This document shows, piece by piece, positions 8,108 to 16,434 of a stretch of 64,000 nt of DNA. The DNA is from Pseudomonadota bacterium (GTDB lineage Bacteria; Pseudomonadota; Alphaproteobacteria; Dongiales; Dongiaceae), in assembly GCA_021792365.1 (NCBI GenBank), contig JAJYUT010000003.1, positions 434,001-498,000 on the forward strand. Reading direction: 5' to 3'. Both the position numbers and the translations under genes were made by a program. How positions within the stretch are numbered: the first letter of the stretch is position 1; each line of letters begins with the position of its first letter. The notes beneath the pieces are model-generated. The model saw only the letters and a list, made by a program, of their open reading frames with translations, had not been told where the DNA came from and did no database searches.

Positions 8108-9571
8108 CTATTCCACCGCCTTCCCCTCGGGCAGACGCCCATAACGGTCTTCGAGGCGCACGATGTCGTCCTCGCCGAGATAGCGGCCGGTCTGCACCTC
8201 GATGACCACCAGCGGCTCGGGTCCGGGATTCTCCAGCCGGTGCCTGGCGCCGGCGGGAATATAGGTTGATTGATCGCGCCCGAGGCGAATGACCTGCTCA
8301 TCGCGCGTCACGCGCGCCTCGCCTTCGACCACCACCCAATGCTCGCTGCGCTGCGCGTGCATCTGCAGCGACAGGCAGCCGCCCGGCTTGATCGACAAGC
8401 GCTTGATCTTGTGGTGCGCGCTTTCCTCGAGCACGGTAAAGCTGCCCCACGGGCGGTGGACCGTGCGATGCAGCTTCAGCGCCTCGTGGTTCTCGGCCCG
8501 CAGCCGGTCGGTGATGCGCTTCACATCCTGCGCCCGGCTCTTGTGCGCCACCAGGAGGGCGTCCTCGGTATCCACGATCAGCAGGTCCTCGACGCCGACC
8601 GCCGCCGTCAGCCGATGCGCGCTCTGGATGAAGGTGTTGCGCGTATCGAGCGCCATGGCGCGGCCGACGAAGCGGTTGCCGTCGGTATCCGGCGCAACAA
8701 GCTCGCTGACCGCGCGCCAGGATCCGATGTCGCTCCATTCGAAGCTCGCCGGCACCATGGCGACGCGGCCGGAGCGCTCGATCACGGCGTAGTCGACCGA
8801 GATGTCTGCGAGGGCTTCGAAGCTCTCCGGAACGAGCTCGATGGAGCGCGCGGCGGGGTCGCATGATTCCTGCCGCTCGCGCGCGGCGTGCCAGGCTGCG
8901 GCAGCGCCGGCCGCCAGCGCCGGCTGATGGATCTCAAGCTCCGCCAGATAGAGATCGGCGCGCATGCAGAAGATGCCGGCGTTCCAATAATGCGCCCCGT
9001 CCAGGATGTAGCGCGCGGCGAGGTCGGCCGCCGGCTTCTCCTTGAACTTGCGGGTGGCGAAGCCGCCGCCGATCGGCCGTGCGCGGTCGATCTCGATATA
9101 GCCGTAGCCGGGCTCCGGATAAGTCGGGCGGATGCCGAAGGTCGCGATCCAGCCCTCCCGCGCCAAGGCGGCGGCGGCATCGACGTCGCTCTGGAAGGCG
9201 TCCTGCGGCACGATCAGGTGATCGGCCGCGATGGCGAGCAGGATCGCATGATCGCCGAACCGCTCGCGCGCGAACCAGGCCGCCACCGCGATCGCCGGCG
9301 CGGTGTTGCGCCCGGCCGGCTCCAGGATCGTATGGAGATCGCGTTCGACGCCGCTGGCGGCGAACTCGTCCTGGCACTGGAACGCGTAGTCGCGGTTGGT
9401 GACCAGCAGCACGCCTGGCGCGCCCGCGAGCGCACCGGCGCGCTCGAACGCCGCGCGGAGCAGTGTGCGCCCGTCCGGCAGGCGCAGAAACGGCTTGGGG
9501 TAGAGCGCACGCGACACCGGCCACAGCCGGCTGCCGGAACCGCCCGAAAGAATGACCGGAAGGACTGTCAT
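8108..9571 (-). CDS. manC: Mannose-1-phosphate guanylyltransferase / mannose-6-phosphate isomerase
   Basis: The 487-residue bifunctional type II enzyme (ManC/AlgA/XanB) makes GDP-mannose. The N-terminal pyrophosphorylase signature GGSGSRLWPVSRALYPKPFL is at residues 9-28, and the FKEKP motif of the nucleotidyltransferase is present. The C-terminal cupin isomerase domain follows HRPWGSFTVLE. In that domain the usual QMHHHRAEHW-type metal motif reads QMHAQRSEHW, with H405 kept but Gln at 407 where a metal-binding His is normal. The start at 9571 has a G-rich Shine-Dalgarno. It is divergent from gmd, which uses its product. Confidence 0.93.
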   Translation of the reverse strand: MTVLPVILSGGSGSRLWPVSRALYPKPFLRLPDGRTLLRAAFERAGALAGAPGVLLVTNRDYAFQCQDEFAASGVERDLHTILEPAGRNTAPAIAVAAWFARERFGDHAILLAIAADHLIVPQDAFQSDVDAAAALAREGWIATFGIRPTYPEPGYGYIEIDRARPIGGGFATRKFKEKPAADLAARYILDGAHYWNAGIFCMRADLYLAELEIHQPALAAGAAAAWHAARERQESCDPAARSIELVPESFEALADISVDYAVIERSGRVAMVPASFEWSDIGSWRAVSELVAPDTDGNRFVGRAMALDTRNTFIQSAHRLTAAVGVEDLLIVDTEDALLVAHKSRAQDVKRITDRLRAENHEALKLHRTVHRPWGSFTVLEESAHHKIKRLSIKPGGCLSLQMHAQRSEHWVVVEGEARVTRDEQVIRLGRDQSTYIPAGARHRLENPGPEPLVVIEVQTGRYLGEDDIVRLEDRYGRLPEGKAVE

Positions 9572-9732
9572 GAAGATGCCCCCCACATCCTTGCTAGTGT
9601 GGCTATCGCCTCCGGTGGGCTCCGTCAATGAAATTAGACAGCGGCACGGCGCCGAACCTGTGTGCGGCCAGGGAATTCTTGTTTCGCCGTGGGGGGCGTG
9701 TTATGGCGCTGGAGGTGCTCGGATGGGGGGCT

Positions 9733-10773
9733 ATGTCTCAAAGAACGGCGTTCATCACTGGCATTACCGGCCAGGACGGCTCCTACCTCGCCGAACTGCT
9801 GCTGGCCAAGGGCTATAGAGTTCACGGCCTGGCGCGCCGGTCCTCCAGCAACAACACCGCACGGATCCAGCACCTGCTTTCCCCCGAATCGGAAACTGAC
9901 GGCCTGCTCACGCTGCATTACGGCGACATGACGGACACCACGGCGCTGAGCCGCCTGGTGGAGGAGATCGCGCCCGACGAGGTCTACAATCTGGCGGCGC
10001 AAAGTCACGTCGCGGTCAGCTTCGATTCCGCGCTCTACACCGCCGACGTCGATGCGCTGGGAACGCTGCGCCTGCTGGAGGCCTTGCGCAACGCCGGGCT
10101 CTTCCGGACGATCCGCTTCTACCAGGCCTCGACCTCCGAGCTCTACGGCCTGGTGCAGGAGACGCCGCAGCGCGAGACCACGCCGTTTCACCCGCGCAGC
10201 CCCTATGCCGTCGCCAAGCTCTACGCCTATTGGATCGTGCGCAACTATCGCGAGGCACACGGCCTGCACGGCTCGAACGGCATCCTGTTCAACCACGAGA
10301 GCCCGCGCCGTGGAGAGGCCTTCGTCACGCGCAAGATCACGCTGGCTGTCGGCCGGATCGCGCGGGGCCTGCCGCAAAGGCTGCAGCTCGGCAATCTCGA
10401 CGCGAGCCGCGACTGGGGCCATGCCCGCGACTTCGTCGAAGGCATGCATCTCATCCTGCAGCAACCCAAGCCCGACGATTACGTGCTGGCGACCGGAGAG
10501 ACCCATACCGTGCGCGAATTCGTCGAGCTCGCCTTCGGCCAGATCGGTCGGCAGATCAAGTGGCAAGGGCAGGGCGATGCGGAGAAGGGGCTGGACGCCA
10601 CGACCGGCGAGATGCTGGTCGAGGTCGATCCGAAATTCTATCGCCCGGCGGAAGTGCAGTTCCTACTCGGCGACCCGGGCAAGGCCAGGCGCCAGCTGGG
10701 CTGGACGTCGAAGACGCCGTTCCGCGAACTGGTGGCGGAAATGGTGAAGGCGGACGTGGAACGGAATGACTGA
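9733..10773 (+). CDS. gmd: GDP-mannose 4,6-dehydratase
   Basis: This 346-residue extended short-chain dehydrogenase converts GDP-mannose to GDP-4-keto-6-deoxy-D-mannose, the precursor of fucose, rhamnose, perosamine and others. The NADP-binding motif [16 protein letters not shown] is at residues 9-24, catalytic YAVAK has Y158 and K162, and the family block [14 protein letters not shown] is intact. An in-frame ATG at 9703 is an alternative start. No GDP-fucose synthase or reductase is nearby, so the final sugar is unknown. The end overlaps the next gene by 8 nt. Confidence 0.95.
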   Translation: MSQRTAFITGITGQDGSYLAELLLAKGYRVHGLARRSSSNNTARIQHLLSPESETDGLLTLHYGDMTDTTALSRLVEEIAPDEVYNLAAQSHVAVSFDSALYTADVDALGTLRLLEALRNAGLFRTIRFYQASTSELYGLVQETPQRETTPFHPRSPYAVAKLYAYWIVRNYREAHGLHGSNGILFNHESPRRGEAFVTRKITLAVGRIARGLPQRLQLGNLDASRDWGHARDFVEGMHLILQQPKPDDYVLATGETHTVREFVELAFGQIGRQIKWQGQGDAEKGLDATTGEMLVEVDPKFYRPAEVQFLLGDPGKARRQLGWTSKTPFRELVAEMVKADVERND

Positions 10774-13414
10774 CCCGCACGTCCGCAGCCCGCAGGCACG
10801 CCCGCTCGGGCCTGGGCCAGCACCGTCACGCAGCGCTCTGTCGCATAGCGGAACCCAGCCGAACATGCAGACCAGGAAAACCGCGTTCTTCACGATCTGC
10901 TCGAAGAACTACATTCATTTTGCGCGGGTCTGGGCGAAGTCGGTTGCGGCGCATCACCCGGACGTCGACATAGTCCTGTACCTCGCCGACGAGGCCGACG
11001 GCTATCTCGACCTCGCGGCCGAGCCCTTCGCCATCGTGGAAGCGCGCGAACTCTGCATCCCGGAGTTCCGATACTTCTGCTTCCGGTATGACATCGTGGA
11101 GTTCAACACGGCCATCAAGCCGTACTGCTTTTCCGACCTGATCGTGCGGGGCTATCGAAACATCGTCTACATGGACCCGGATACGCGGATCTATGACCGG
11201 CTGGATGAAGTCCTGAAGGAGCTTCAAGGCGGCGCCCCTGCGGTGCTGACGCCGCATGCGCTGTCTCCCAACGAGCATCGTGAGCCGCCGAACGATTTCA
11301 CCTTCCTGCAGTCCGGCGTCTACAATCTCGGCTTTCTCGCGGTTCGCAGCACTCCGAAGATCAGGGAACTCATGGCGTGGTGGGAAAGGCGCCTCCTGCG
11401 TCACTGCGTCGCGAACCGCCTGAGCGACGGCCTGTTCGTCGACCAGAAATGGATGGACCTTCTGCCCGCCTATTGCCCCGGCGTCGCCATACTTCGCCAC
11501 CCGGGCTACAACGTGGCCTACTGGAATGTCGACGAGCGCGCGATGCGCATGTTTGACGGCCAGGTCATGGTCGATGATGTGTCGCTCAAGTTCTTCCACT
11601 ACAGCGGCATCGTGCCGGGCGACAGGTCCGTCCTGTCGAAGCACCAGAAGCGCCTCACGGTCGCGGATCTGCGGGACGCGATGCCGCTGTTCGAGCGCTA
11701 CCATGACGATCTCGACCGGAACGGAAGAGCCGTTGCCAGCCAATGGCCATATGCCTATGGGACCTTTTCGAACGGCGAACAGATCCCGAAGGCCGCAAGA
11801 CAGCTCTACCGCGAGCAACTGGAGCGGTATCCGGATGACCCGTTCTCCAGTTCCATCGCGCAGCTCAACGAGCCGGCGGAGATCACGCCGAACCCGAACG
11901 GCGTGGTCACGCGCCTTGGCCACTATGTGTGGCGTTCGCGTGAAAACCTGCAGGCAACGTTTCCGTTGGCGGACCGCCCATCGCAGGTGCGCTACGCGCG
12001 CTGGTTCGCCACCAAGGCTGCGCGTATGCCGGAATGCCTGACTGCACCTGTCAGGCGGCGGCTGGTCGCCATCGGCGAGCCGATCGAGGCGGGGCCGATC
12101 GAGGCGGGGCTGGACAAGGCGAGGGCGGTCAAGTCACGCCATGGAATTGCGCGACGCATGCGCAAGGCGGCGCGGCGGGTGGCACGCTTCCTTCAGGGAG
12201 CGCTCGGCCGGTCCGCTCGGACCCAATCCGTTTCGGATCGCGGGGCCGCGTTGGGCGCCGCGGTCGACGCCTCCGAGACAAGGGAAGGCGTCGTGATCAT
12301 CGGCTATCCCTTTGGGACGCTCGGCATAGGCGAAGCGCTGCGCTCGCTTGCCCGGTCGGCTGTTGCCGCGGGGATACCCACCGATGTCTACGATCACAAG
12401 GTGTGGCTGCGCTCCGCGCAAAACGACCGCAGCATCGAGCATCTGGTCACCGGGGTGCTGTCCAGGAAGGTCAACGTTCTGTCTCTCAATGCGGACATAC
12501 TTCAGCGGAGCATGTCTATTTTGGGACCCGCGGCGCTCGCGGGCCGCTACAACATCATCCGCCCATTCTGGGAGCTGTCGAGCATCAGTCCGCAGTGGGT
12601 GCCCGCTTTGGAACAGGTGGACGAGATATGGGCGCCAACCACGTTCGTGCGGGACGCGTTCGCGCGATCGGTGGGCCGCCCCGTTATTCACATGCCGGTC
12701 GCGGTGACCGTTGCACCGCCGGATAATCCCAGCAGGGACTCCTTCGGGCTGCCCCGCGACAAGTTCCTGTTCCTGTTCTCGTTCGACTTCAGCTCGTTTT
12801 CGCAGAGGAAGAACCCCGACGCTGCGGTCGAGGCCTTTTGCAGGGCGTTCGATTCAGCCCATTCGGAGGCTGCGCTCGTGGTCAAAACCATGGGCATGAG
12901 CAACGATCGCACCGAGGTTCTGGCGCGGCTGCTCGAGCGTGTTGGCGATGATCCCCGGGTCTACTTCATCAACAAGGTCCTGGACCGGGCCAGGGCGGTC
13001 GAATTGCTGGCCGTGTGCGACGCGTTCGTGTCGCTGCACCGCGCCGAGGGATTCGGGCTCAGCATCGCGGAGGCGATGGCCTTGGGCAAACCGGTCATTG
13101 CCACCGACTATTCCGGATCGACCGACTTCCTCAGCGAGCAGACCGGCTATCCCGTCCGGTACGGGCTGGTCCCGGTGGGGGAGAACGAGTACCCGTATTA
13201 CCAGCCCGGCCAGGTGTGGGCGGACCCGGACATCGGTCATGCCGCGGACCGGATGAGGGAGATCTATGAAAACCGGCACGAGGCCGCGCTGGTCGGGCAA
13301 GCCGCGCGGGGGTTCATTCTGGCCAACCACAGCCCCTTTGCGGTGGGGACTATGATGCGCGAGCGCCTTCAGGCGCTGGGCCTGTTGGGAAAGCAGCTCG
13401 CCGAAGGCGGCTAG
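10766..13414 (+). CDS. Two-domain glycosyltransferase (GT-A plus GT4-type GT-B)
   Basis: The protein has 882 residues. The N-terminal half (about 36-330) resembles a GT-A transferase: [20 protein letters not shown] at the start and a DxD motif MDPDT with D137 and D139. A basic linker (about 440-490) follows. The C-terminal half (about 505-870) is a GT4-like GT-B domain with [16 protein letters not shown] and the E-x7-E motif [12 protein letters not shown] (E761, E769). It overlaps gmd by 8 nt and so probably uses a GDP-linked deoxysugar or mannose. Two catalytic domains suggest it adds two sugars in succession. An internal ATG at 10865 may be the real start. Confidence 0.85.
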   Translation: MTDPHVRSPQARPLGPGPAPSRSALSHSGTQPNMQTRKTAFFTICSKNYIHFARVWAKSVAAHHPDVDIVLYLADEADGYLDLAAEPFAIVEARELCIPEFRYFCFRYDIVEFNTAIKPYCFSDLIVRGYRNIVYMDPDTRIYDRLDEVLKELQGGAPAVLTPHALSPNEHREPPNDFTFLQSGVYNLGFLAVRSTPKIRELMAWWERRLLRHCVANRLSDGLFVDQKWMDLLPAYCPGVAILRHPGYNVAYWNVDERAMRMFDGQVMVDDVSLKFFHYSGIVPGDRSVLSKHQKRLTVADLRDAMPLFERYHDDLDRNGRAVASQWPYAYGTFSNGEQIPKAARQLYREQLERYPDDPFSSSIAQLNEPAEITPNPNGVVTRLGHYVWRSRENLQATFPLADRPSQVRYARWFATKAARMPECLTAPVRRRLVAIGEPIEAGPIEAGLDKARAVKSRHGIARRMRKAARRVARFLQGALGRSARTQSVSDRGAALGAAVDASETREGVVIIGYPFGTLGIGEALRSLARSAVAAGIPTDVYDHKVWLRSAQNDRSIEHLVTGVLSRKVNVLSLNADILQRSMSILGPAALAGRYNIIRPFWELSSISPQWVPALEQVDEIWAPTTFVRDAFARSVGRPVIHMPVAVTVAPPDNPSRDSFGLPRDKFLFLFSFDFSSFSQRKNPDAAVEAFCRAFDSAHSEAALVVKTMGMSNDRTEVLARLLERVGDDPRVYFINKVLDRARAVELLAVCDAFVSLHRAEGFGLSIAEAMALGKPVIATDYSGSTDFLSEQTGYPVRYGLVPVGENEYPYYQPGQVWADPDIGHAADRMREIYENRHEAALVGQAARGFILANHSPFAVGTMMRERLQALGLLGKQLAEGG

Positions 13415-13434
13415 ACCGGACCAAAAGGGGATTG

Positions 13435-13482
13435 AAAAAAAGCCGGCGCGGCAGCGCTCGGGTGCGCTTGGTGCCGCGCCGG
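13435..13482 (-). terminator. Rho-independent terminator on the minus strand
   Basis: Arms CCGGCGCGGCA (13443-13453) and TGCCGCGCCGG (13472-13482) pair perfectly. On the minus strand they are followed by seven T residues (plus-strand A run 13435-13441). It ends transcription of the small gene 13523-13756. Confidence 0.85.
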
Positions 13483-13522
13483 TGTGTAGGTGAATCTCGA
13501 GAAACTAAACGCTACGCTACGC

Positions 13523-13756
13523 TTACGCCGCCGTCGGGATCGCTGTCGGGAACTGCATCACCTTCGGCATCTCGGCATCCAACAGCTGACGGGTCTCGTC
13601 GCGGCTGATGCCAACCCAGCAATGGGAGATGCCCGGGCTATTCTCCAGTGTCGCGCGCTGGCGCGTGGCCACCGCGACATTGTTGAACGGACCGACCTGA
13701 ACGCGCTTGGGCGTCGGACCGGTATTGATCGAATAGTTAACGTAAAACTCGAGCAT
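13523..13756 (-). CDS. Small hypothetical protein
   Basis: The 77-residue protein starts MLEFYVNYSINTGPTPKRVQ. The ATG at 13756 was preferred to one 12 nt upstream because GGAG and GAGG lie at the right distance before it. The gene is closed by a strong intrinsic terminator, which supports it being expressed. There is no signal peptide or membrane segment. I do not recognise a family. Its sequence (conserved-looking VGPFNNVAVATRQRA and GISRDETRQLLD) suggests a small globular protein. Confidence 0.65.
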   Translation of the reverse strand: MLEFYVNYSINTGPTPKRVQVGPFNNVAVATRQRATLENSPGISHCWVGISRDETRQLLDAEMPKVMQFPTAIPTAA

Positions 13757-14345
13757 GCCTCGCTCCATCTGTTAGCAAGCAGAAACCAGTGCGCCGATGG
13801 TGGAGTTGCAACCCCGGTGCGTCAACGTTCGTGGCCACACCAGGGTATGAGCGAGTGCCTTGGGTAGAAAATCTGCTCGGCGGTTCATTAACGTTACCAA
13901 CCCAGCGGCGGCGCGGCTCCGCACGCAGATTGCGTGGGCGCAGCGGGATTTCCATCCTGTCTTTCACAAATGCTTGAAGCGGTTTTTCAGCGACTGTTGC
14001 GCAAATGCCAAGCGAGTGTGGCTCACGCGTGGGCTCGCCCGGATGGTTAACTTCACTGCGGCGCACCGAGTCGCCGACAGCGCTTTTGGCCGCAAAGTGG
14101 TTGATGGGCGTTAACTCGCATCCAAGCGGGCCGGCGCACCCGGCCCGGGACCGATCGGCATTCCGCGGCGAATCCGCCGGCCCCGGCGCATTCGGGCTGC
14201 CCGCGTCAACGCAATCTTTACCGGGACGTAGGAAACAAGAGGCGCAGAACTGCGGCGCGCAGGCTGGTCCTTCAGGTCAAATTCCGGCGCGCCATTCGGG
14301 GGTGAGACAGGCGCTTCGCGGGCAACTGCGGAGCGCCGCTCATTT
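13757..14345. other. Gap of about 590 bp without a supported gene
   Basis: The stretch is noticeably less GC-rich than its surroundings. Several open frames exist on both strands but none has a ribosome binding site together with sensible composition. I see no tRNA, repeat or terminator in it. It holds the promoter of the small leftward gene ending at 13523. Confidence 0.5.
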
Positions 14346-14798
14346 TCAGCGGTCGGCCATGCCGTCCTGCAAGGCCTTGGCGCCGGCCTCGGCGACCTGG
14401 CCGTCCTGGGTGGAGCGCATGCCGGACACGCCGATCGCGCCCACGATCTTGCCGTCCGCAACCAGCGGCAACCCGCCCTCCAGCGGCATCATGCCCGGTG
14501 CCGCCAATATGCGCAGATTGAAGCCGCCCTCGGCGAGCGCATCCTCGAAGGTCTTGGTGGTGCGCTTGAAATTGACGGCGCAGCGGGCCTTTTCCTGGGC
14601 AATCACGACACTGCCATGCTGCGCGTGATCCAGGCTGTGCAGCATCACGAGATGACCGCCGCTGTCGACGATCGCGATCACCATGGGCCAGTCATTGGCG
14701 CGCGCCTCGGCTTCGGCCGCCGCCATGACGCGCTTGGCGGCTTCGAGAGAAATCGGCGCGCCGTAATCCAGCGGGCGCGTGGCGGGCACATGCGACAT
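14346..14798 (-). CDS. GlcG/HbpS-family heme-binding protein
   Basis: The 150-residue protein matches the GlcG/HbpS fold over its full length: ISLEAAKRVMAAAEAEA, VIAIVDSGGHLVMLHSLDHA, IAQEKARCAV and PLEGGLPLVADGKIVGAIGVSG. Members bind heme or small ligands, or are encoded next to glycolate or aromatic catabolic genes. It stands alone here. The start at 14798 follows an AGGGA ribosome binding site; the upstream in-frame codons lack one. There is no signal peptide, so it is cytoplasmic. Confidence 0.88.
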   Translation of the reverse strand: MSHVPATRPLDYGAPISLEAAKRVMAAAEAEARANDWPMVIAIVDSGGHLVMLHSLDHAQHGSVVIAQEKARCAVNFKRTTKTFEDALAEGGFNLRILAAPGMMPLEGGLPLVADGKIVGAIGVSGMRSTQDGQVAEAGAKALQDGMADR

Positions 14799-14890
14799 GC
14801 CAGGTTCCCTGTATCGGCAGGATTGAGCCCCCACAGGCCGGAGGCTCGCATCATAGGATCATCACTATAGGACGCGCGCGGGGCGCCTCG

Positions 14891-14931
14891 GCAACAAAAG
14901 CAAAGGGCCGCCGCAGGAGGCGGACAGCCCT
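14891..14931 (-). terminator. Probable terminator of the small membrane protein gene
   Basis: An imperfect GC-rich hairpin (14904-14931, outer arms AGGGC and GCCCT) is followed on the minus strand by TTTGCTTTTG. It lies 23 nt after the stop of the gene at 14954-15127. Confidence 0.55.
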
Positions 14932-14953
14932 CTCGCAAGCACCGGACCCGGGT

Positions 14954-15127
14954 TCAGCTGATTGCGGCCAACACGGCCAACGCGATCACCGATAGGCCGA
15001 CGGCGATCCAAAGCGGTGTGCTGAAGCGATCGAAGACGCTGAGCTTGCTGTCGCGCGCCGCGGATAGCACCGGCTTCGGGCCCGCAACGAGTTCCGAGCT
15101 CTGTGAAATATCGTGACCTGCAGCCAT
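14954..15127 (-). CDS. Small single-pass membrane protein
   Basis: The 57-residue protein begins MAAGHDISQSSELVAGPK at 15127, preceded by a G-rich ribosome binding site (GAGGGGG). A hydrophilic N-terminal half is followed by one C-terminal helix (LWIAVGLSVIALAVLAAIS) ending at the last residue, the layout of a tail-anchored protein. The frame is open upstream to 15202 but that part has no ribosome binding site. I do not recognise a family. A terminator-like hairpin lies downstream. Confidence 0.6.
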   Translation of the reverse strand: MAAGHDISQSSELVAGPKPVLSAARDSKLSVFDRFSTPLWIAVGLSVIALAVLAAIS

Positions 15128-15440
15128 CAAATGTTCCCCCTCGAGTGCCGACCGCCCCGTCCCCACGGGAGCCGCAACGATCGCAAATCGCGATCGCCCC
15201 ACCGGCCGGGCATGCTAGGACAAGTTGATTAACGATTTCTAAGAGAACCTAGGAAGAGATGGCGATCAAGAATCAAGTTGGGAACGTCTAAAGTTTGCCC
15301 GCAATTCGGTCGACTTTGCCACGGCAGGGCAAAGTGGCATGTCCGCCCTCCCCGTCGCCCGGCCCAGCCTGTGCTTCCCTTGGCGGCGCAGGCGCCTATG
15401 TTGCTCTATCCTACTGAGGTCGGTTCATCGTGAGGCGTAG
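15128..15440. other. Divergent promoter gap
   Basis: This 313-bp gap separates the leftward small membrane gene and a rightward methyltransferase. Its left half is relatively AT-rich (around 15215-15300) and probably holds the promoters. I see no further gene or clear operator. Confidence 0.4.
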
Positions 15441-16121
15441 ATGACGGCGGACGAACTCTACCAGCAGGCGTTCCGGGCGGAGATTGCCGGCTTTCAGCCG
15501 GGGAGCCTGTGCGATGTCGGATGTGGCGCGGGGGGACTGCTGGCTCATGCCCGGTCGCTCGGCATCGCCGCCACCGGGATCGAGCCGGACGCCGGTCGGG
15601 CCGCCGAAGCTGCGAACCTCGACATCCGGCAAGGCACGGCGGAGGCGATGCCCTTCCCTGACGGCGCGTTCGACCTTGTGACGTTCGAGAACGCGTTGCA
15701 CCACGTGACTGACATCGCGAGCGCGCTGGCCGAGGCCATGCGCGTCGCGCGGCGTGCTGTCGTGATCATCGATCCCTGGTTCGACCTGTCGATTCCGTCG
15801 CAGCGAGTCGGCGACCGTCTCGAACGGTGGCTGAAGGCGCTCGATCGCATGGGCGGCATGATGCATTGGGACCCGATCCCCGCGGGCGAGATCACCGCAG
15901 GCTGCCGGGGCGCGCGCTCCATCACGATCCGACATCTGCTGACCCTGACGCCGATGTCGCCACAAGTATTCGCCGATCTGGCCAGCCGCGCGGACCGGTG
16001 CAAGGACAAGGGCGCGTACCGGTCCAGCGCCATGGACGCGGAGATCGCGGCCATCCACGCCGAGTTCCAACGCACCGGCATCACGGAAGCCGGCGCGCTG
16101 CTGGCGACGATCGGCAAGTAG
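15441..16121 (+). CDS. Class I SAM-dependent methyltransferase
   Basis: The 226-residue protein has methyltransferase-11-type motifs: SLCDVGCGAGGLLAHARSLG (motif I, about residues 22-41), TGIEPDAGRAAEA (motif II acidic residue), and FDLVTFENALHHVTDIASAL (motif IV and post-IV). The last third is specific to the gene and contains a basic, Cys-containing segment (SRADRCKDKGAY). The substrate is unknown. The gene stands alone. Its 3-prime end abuts a strong terminator that works in the opposite direction. Confidence 0.85.
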   Translation: MTADELYQQAFRAEIAGFQPGSLCDVGCGAGGLLAHARSLGIAATGIEPDAGRAAEAANLDIRQGTAEAMPFPDGAFDLVTFENALHHVTDIASALAEAMRVARRAVVIIDPWFDLSIPSQRVGDRLERWLKALDRMGGMMHWDPIPAGEITAGCRGARSITIRHLLTLTPMSPQVFADLASRADRCKDKGAYRSSAMDAEIAAIHAEFQRTGITEAGALLATIGK

Positions 16122-16135
16122 AAAACCGGAGGGGC

Positions 16136-16171
16136 AAAAAAAACGGCAGCCGCGAGGGCCTGCGGCTGCCG
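16136..16171 (-). terminator. Strong minus-strand intrinsic terminator
   Basis: Arms CGGCAGCCGC (16144-16153) and GCGGCTGCCG (16162-16171) are perfect and the loop is 8 nt. On the minus strand eight T residues follow. The nearest minus-strand gene (sensor kinase, stop at 16435) ends 264 nt upstream, so this may end either that mRNA or a separate small transcript. Confidence 0.85.
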
Positions 16172-16434
16172 TCGGCTTCGCCTCTCTTGGGGATAGAGGC
16201 GTCGGGGACTCTGCATCACATGAGCCGTTCTTCAGGAGCTACCGGCCCTGATGTGATGTCGCTTCAGCGCTGCTCCGACTGATCTGGAGCGTGTCGCCTC
16301 GGCGAAAATTCATTGTGAATATGCCGGTGGATGGCCGGTGTGTCGTGCGTCAAACATGTGATTAGCTTGTGACCTTAGGTCACAGATTCTGCCAAATGTT
16401 TCCAATGCCTTAAGCCTCACGACAGCGCATGGAA
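16172..16434. other. Non-coding gap with operator-like palindrome and possible small RNA
   Basis: No gene is supported in this gap, which sits between the sensor kinase stop and a strong minus-strand terminator. It contains TGTGACC-TTA-GGTCACA (16368-16384). A minus-strand transcript starting near there would be about 200-230 nt and end at the terminator. A 24-codon minus-strand frame at about 16312 has no ribosome binding site. Confidence 0.4.
16368..16384. promoter_or_regulatory. Perfect inverted repeat TGTGACC-TTA-GGTCACA
   Basis: The 7-bp arms are perfect and the spacer is 3 bp. The arms resemble CRP/FNR-superfamily half sites (TGTGA and TCACA) but the half-site spacing is 7 rather than the standard 6, so assignment is uncertain. 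It is located in a non-coding gap 51 bp beyond the sensor kinase stop. Confidence 0.5.

Noticed and set aside
13860-14114. Possible 84-codon plus-strand gene in the 13.8-14.3 kb gap
   Set aside because: There is no ribosome binding site and no recognisable sequence; overlapping frames are open on the other strand too.
16368-16384. CRP binding site
   Set aside because: The TGTGA and TCACA halves are separated by 7 bp instead of 6 and there is no CRP-type promoter arrangement, so it is listed only as an unassigned palindrome.
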